A stretch of 64,000 nt of DNA from Mycteria americana (Eukaryota > Chordata > Aves > Ciconiiformes > Ciconiidae). The DNA lies in the NCBI RefSeq assembly GCF_035582795.1, contig NC_134368.1, positions 37,997,501 to 38,061,500 of the forward strand, in the 5' to 3' direction. How positions within the stretch are numbered: position 1 is the stretch's first letter; every line of letters starts with the position of its first letter. Position numbers and translations under genes: made by a program. Positions 61,201 through 64,000 of the stretch are shown here, in pieces. The notes under the pieces are model-generated. The model was not told where the DNA came from and did no database searches. It was given only the letters and a program-made list of their open reading frames with translations.

Positions 61201-64000
61201 GACCTGTGCTATATTCTTCACAGGCGTTGTCTGTAATGAGAGGTATGAAACCTCAGCGTCTCACAGAACTGGCTGCTGCAATAGCCAAATGGCAACAGCA
61301 GCAAGTGTAAGATGTACCAATCTGTGTGCCTATGGCAAGTGCCTGGCTTCGGGGGGCTGATGCTCCGGACAGTCTCTGCTGGCTCCTGCACAAGGCAGGC
61401 ACTGGCAAAGTGACCAGAAGTCTGTCTCTCTCTTCTCTGCAGCTCAGTTCCTCATATGCTGAGATTATTCTAGCTCCTTATGCCTGTGTAGGATGGTATC
61501 CCTGAATGTTACATACTTTACAGGCTTTAAAGGCTATAGGGGGAAAAAAAATTTAAAAAATGCTCTAAACCCAGTCAAACCCCCCTCTAAATTCATCCTT
61601 GCCTTCCTTACCTGAAAGCACCCTGGTCAGTGATAGCTGTACCCACTCTTCCTTTTCTTCTTGACAAGCTTGTGCTAGACAAGCACAGTCCTGGCTGCAG
61701 AGGCTGGCAAGGCGAGCAGGGGACGGAGAAGGGGCAGAGCTGTCCTGGAGCAGCTCACTTGTGCGCGGGCCCCGTGGCACTGGCTGGGGAGGTCCCTGGC
61801 AGGCAGCTTCCCTGCCCCACCAGCCTGGGGGCAGTGGCATCTCTACTGAAACCCCGTGAGATGGCCTGTTGTTTCAGGCTCTGCAGGTGTCGCCAGATGT
61901 TTTTTATCATTGCAAGGAAACAGTGCACCCTGGGTTTAAGTTTCAAATTACCCTGAGCGATAGGGCAGAAACTAATGGGAGCACAATTCTAGCCCTTAGG
62001 CTTTGCAGTAACTCTGACATGTTACCTTCTGTGTAGGCACAAGTCTACCAAAATAAAATTATTCTGGGAATGAGACATTTTTAGATGTGAGAGAAAGAAA
62101 GACATAACGGCGGGGAGGAAAAGCGTGAAAGAAGGACGAGGGAGATAGGACTAAGGCAGTTACTGACCCGAGAATTTACATATCTCAGTTCAGCTGGAAG
62201 ATCTTTTTTTGTTTATGGGTTTGCTGAGCTTTTCATAAGATTAGTAAGCTCCAAGTAAAGGCATTTCAGACCTCATAACTATCCTGGCGACAAGGCAAGT
62301 CTTACCCCCCCCTCCCCTGGAAGAACAAGGATTCTTTTATAACCTTGCACAGGATAGTATAAGGAAGCTTTGCTTCTCTAAGTTAGTGCATGGTTAATAG
62401 TAAGTTGCAGAACTTAATGGGCAGATCTTACTGATGCAGCAGTCTGAATGCTTCTGATTGCTAAAATTTAAAGGCTGGCATACTGCTCCAGCTGTGGTCA
62501 ACGTTAGCAAGATGAAGGGACTTCACATGCCTGATCTTGTGCTCTCACACTGTATTGACTGTTAGAATTAAGAGCAGAGAAGAAAATGTTAAATGTTCAC
62601 AGACAAGAGAAGCACAACAGGCTTCCAGTGATAGTCTGGCAGGAACCATGATTTTAAAGTCAAATAAGCATGTAGCCCCTGAATGAGCAGAAGCACTCCT
62701 GAAGCGTAGCTGTTTATCTGAAAAATTATTCAAATGGCATTATGGAGTTTCTCGTTGAATGTCGTGATGATTTCCAGAACTAGGATTCTTGCTCTGAACA
62801 GAGAAAGGGGAGAGAAACGACACTGCCAAATCTGAAAATACAGTCTGGAGTTTGAATGAATGCAGGGTTGGTCTTTTTTCTTCTTATTTTGCCTACTGGA
62901 TGGCCAAAGTTAGAGCCTTGCTTGCATCAGTTTGTTCCCAGTGTTGTCAGTAATACCCATGGTGATTCCTGCTCTTGTGCGTGGTAGTTTTTTGACCAGG
63001 TGTAAGCCGTTGGACTGGGTTGGTACACAAGCAAAAGGGAAACAGAACATCATTCCTTGTGTTGGCTCTTCACAGCTTGTGACAGGAAAAACACAAGGGT
63101 TAGAAATTAAGACTCAATACAGAAATGAGGAAGAAAAGATCCTCTCACAGTGAAATTTCTTAATGATACCCTTCAGGATTTTGGAAAACTTCAGTGTTAT
63201 GTTTTTCCCTCACATGATAACCCATTTTGAGCAACTGAGAATTAAAATATGCAGATGAGTACATTATCGCATCTAGGAAATGAAGTCAAGAAAGAGTGGG
63301 AAACACCTCTGGGTCGGACACGAGTGCACAAGTTCACACTGCTCAGCTCCCTCCCGTACAGGCTGTGCTGTTACATCTGCGGAGGCGAACAGCAGACGTG
63401 TTCTCCTTGCTGACCCTGTAGACAAGCACAAGTGTAGCTGACATGAGAGCAGGAAAAAAGCAGGGTTTCCTAATGGGGTAATGGCATAATGGTATCTTGT
63501 TTTGATCAGAAAGGTACTAGGCATTCCTGGCCCTGGGAGCATTGAGTGCCAAATGTTGTTAGACACTAAGTGTATACTCTCTGTGCCATCTGGGACATGG
63601 GCTCTAGGAAAGGGGACACTGAGCTGGTGTAAGCTGCTACCGTGGCGTTGCTGAAGTCCTGGGGCAGGTAAAGTTTACGCTGGCTGATGATCTGCTGGGT
63701 TCATTATGGTGGAGGGATGTCTAGGATTTCATTTTCTACGGTACTTTCACCATACCCGTCTCCTTTTCCTCTTAAGAGTCAGTCAAAACAAAGCCCATTT
63801 TAAAAGAAATGAATGTAGAAAATGTGAAACGTAAGGATCTTTTACAAAGCATCTTTTACAGTGCTGGGGACATAAAACAGGGCAGTGGAAGATAAGCCAT
63901 TATGTATGTTGAGGAAGTCTAAGAATAAAGATTATAGGCAAACAGTCTACCTTTCTTTACAAGGCCTTGATTTACATCCCTGAAATCTCAAATTTAGCGA
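55226..64000. other. Intergenic DNA to the right edge, no gene seen
   Basis: 8.8 kb without recognisable exons. A T17 run lies at 55846-55862 and another long T run near 55990. Locally G+C-richer patches lie at 57340-57545, 58920-59390 and 61640-61870, none dense in CpG. Chance open frames cover parts of these, with no known domain. Confidence 0.5.

Noticed and set aside
20719-64000. WWC2 or claudin exons expected from human gene order
   Set aside because: No WW-domain, C2 or claudin signature was found by eye on the minus strand. The human spacing is itself over 100 kb, so absence here is not evidence of loss.
1-64000. CRISPR arrays, bacterial operons, tRNA or rRNA genes
   Set aside because: Vertebrate nuclear sequence; no direct-repeat/spacer array and no tRNA or rRNA signature recognised.

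Overview
The window is vertebrate nuclear DNA, almost certainly from a bird and probably a neoavian. The reasons are degraded CR1-type LINE ends (one still ends in the CR1 octamer ATTCTGTG), a solo ERVL-type LTR whose terminal sequences I recognise from many neoavian genomes, compact genes with short introns and very GC-rich first exons, and spliced genes with no bacterial features. Two host genes are supported. Both lie on the minus strand and are read right to left: the first coding exon of ING2 at the left edge, and the complete three-exon CDKN2AIP (CARF) at 14.76-17.76 kb. The order CDKN2AIP then ING2 in the same direction matches human 4q35.1, so this is a conserved linkage.

Layout. 1-1.9 kb: start of ING2 intron 1, coding exon 1, and a large CpG-island promoter with a perfect NRF1-type palindrome. 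1.9-10.7 kb: intergenic, with one old CR1 3' end near 3.5 kb. 10.77-12.19 kb: a second, orphan CpG island with no recognisable coding exon. 12.2-14.76 kb: 3' flank and UTR of CDKN2AIP. 14.76-17.76 kb: CDKN2AIP, whose third exon carries a long in-frame repeat that makes the predicted protein 715 aa (the human protein is about 580 aa). 17.4-18.17 kb: the CDKN2AIP CpG island. Directly upstream, 18.17-20.72 kb holds two nearly identical LTRs in inverted orientation, about 550 bp each and about 98% identical, around a 1.4 kb spacer. 20.7-64 kb: no gene that I can recognise. It holds old LINE pieces (L2-like at 25.7-26.9 and 35.4-35.8 kb, CR1/L3-like at 29.4-29.9 kb, a CR1 end at 30.6 kb, a reverse transcriptase remnant at 33.1 kb), the ERVL-type solo LTR at 54.65-55.22 kb, and simple-sequence tracts. 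In human the interval beyond CDKN2AIP is also long and empty before CLDN24/CLDN22/WWC2, so the desert is expected.

How the genes relate. From family knowledge, ING2 is a PHD-finger subunit of the Sin3/HDAC complex that reads H3K4me3 and acts in p53-linked growth control. CDKN2AIP binds ARF and p53 and, through its N-terminal XTBD domain, the nuclear exonuclease XRN2. Both act in the p53/ARF stress axis, but each has its own CpG-island promoter here and nothing in the sequence shows co-regulation.

The observations most worth following are the inverted LTR pair. Each LTR carries a CCAAT box, a perfect palindromic Oct-dimer (MORE) motif and a TATA box in promoter order, and the distal copy points into CDKN2AIP on the gene's own strand. 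Next come the lineage-specific 39-bp coding repeat in CDKN2AIP and the orphan CpG island between the two genes. I did not find a wholly new system.
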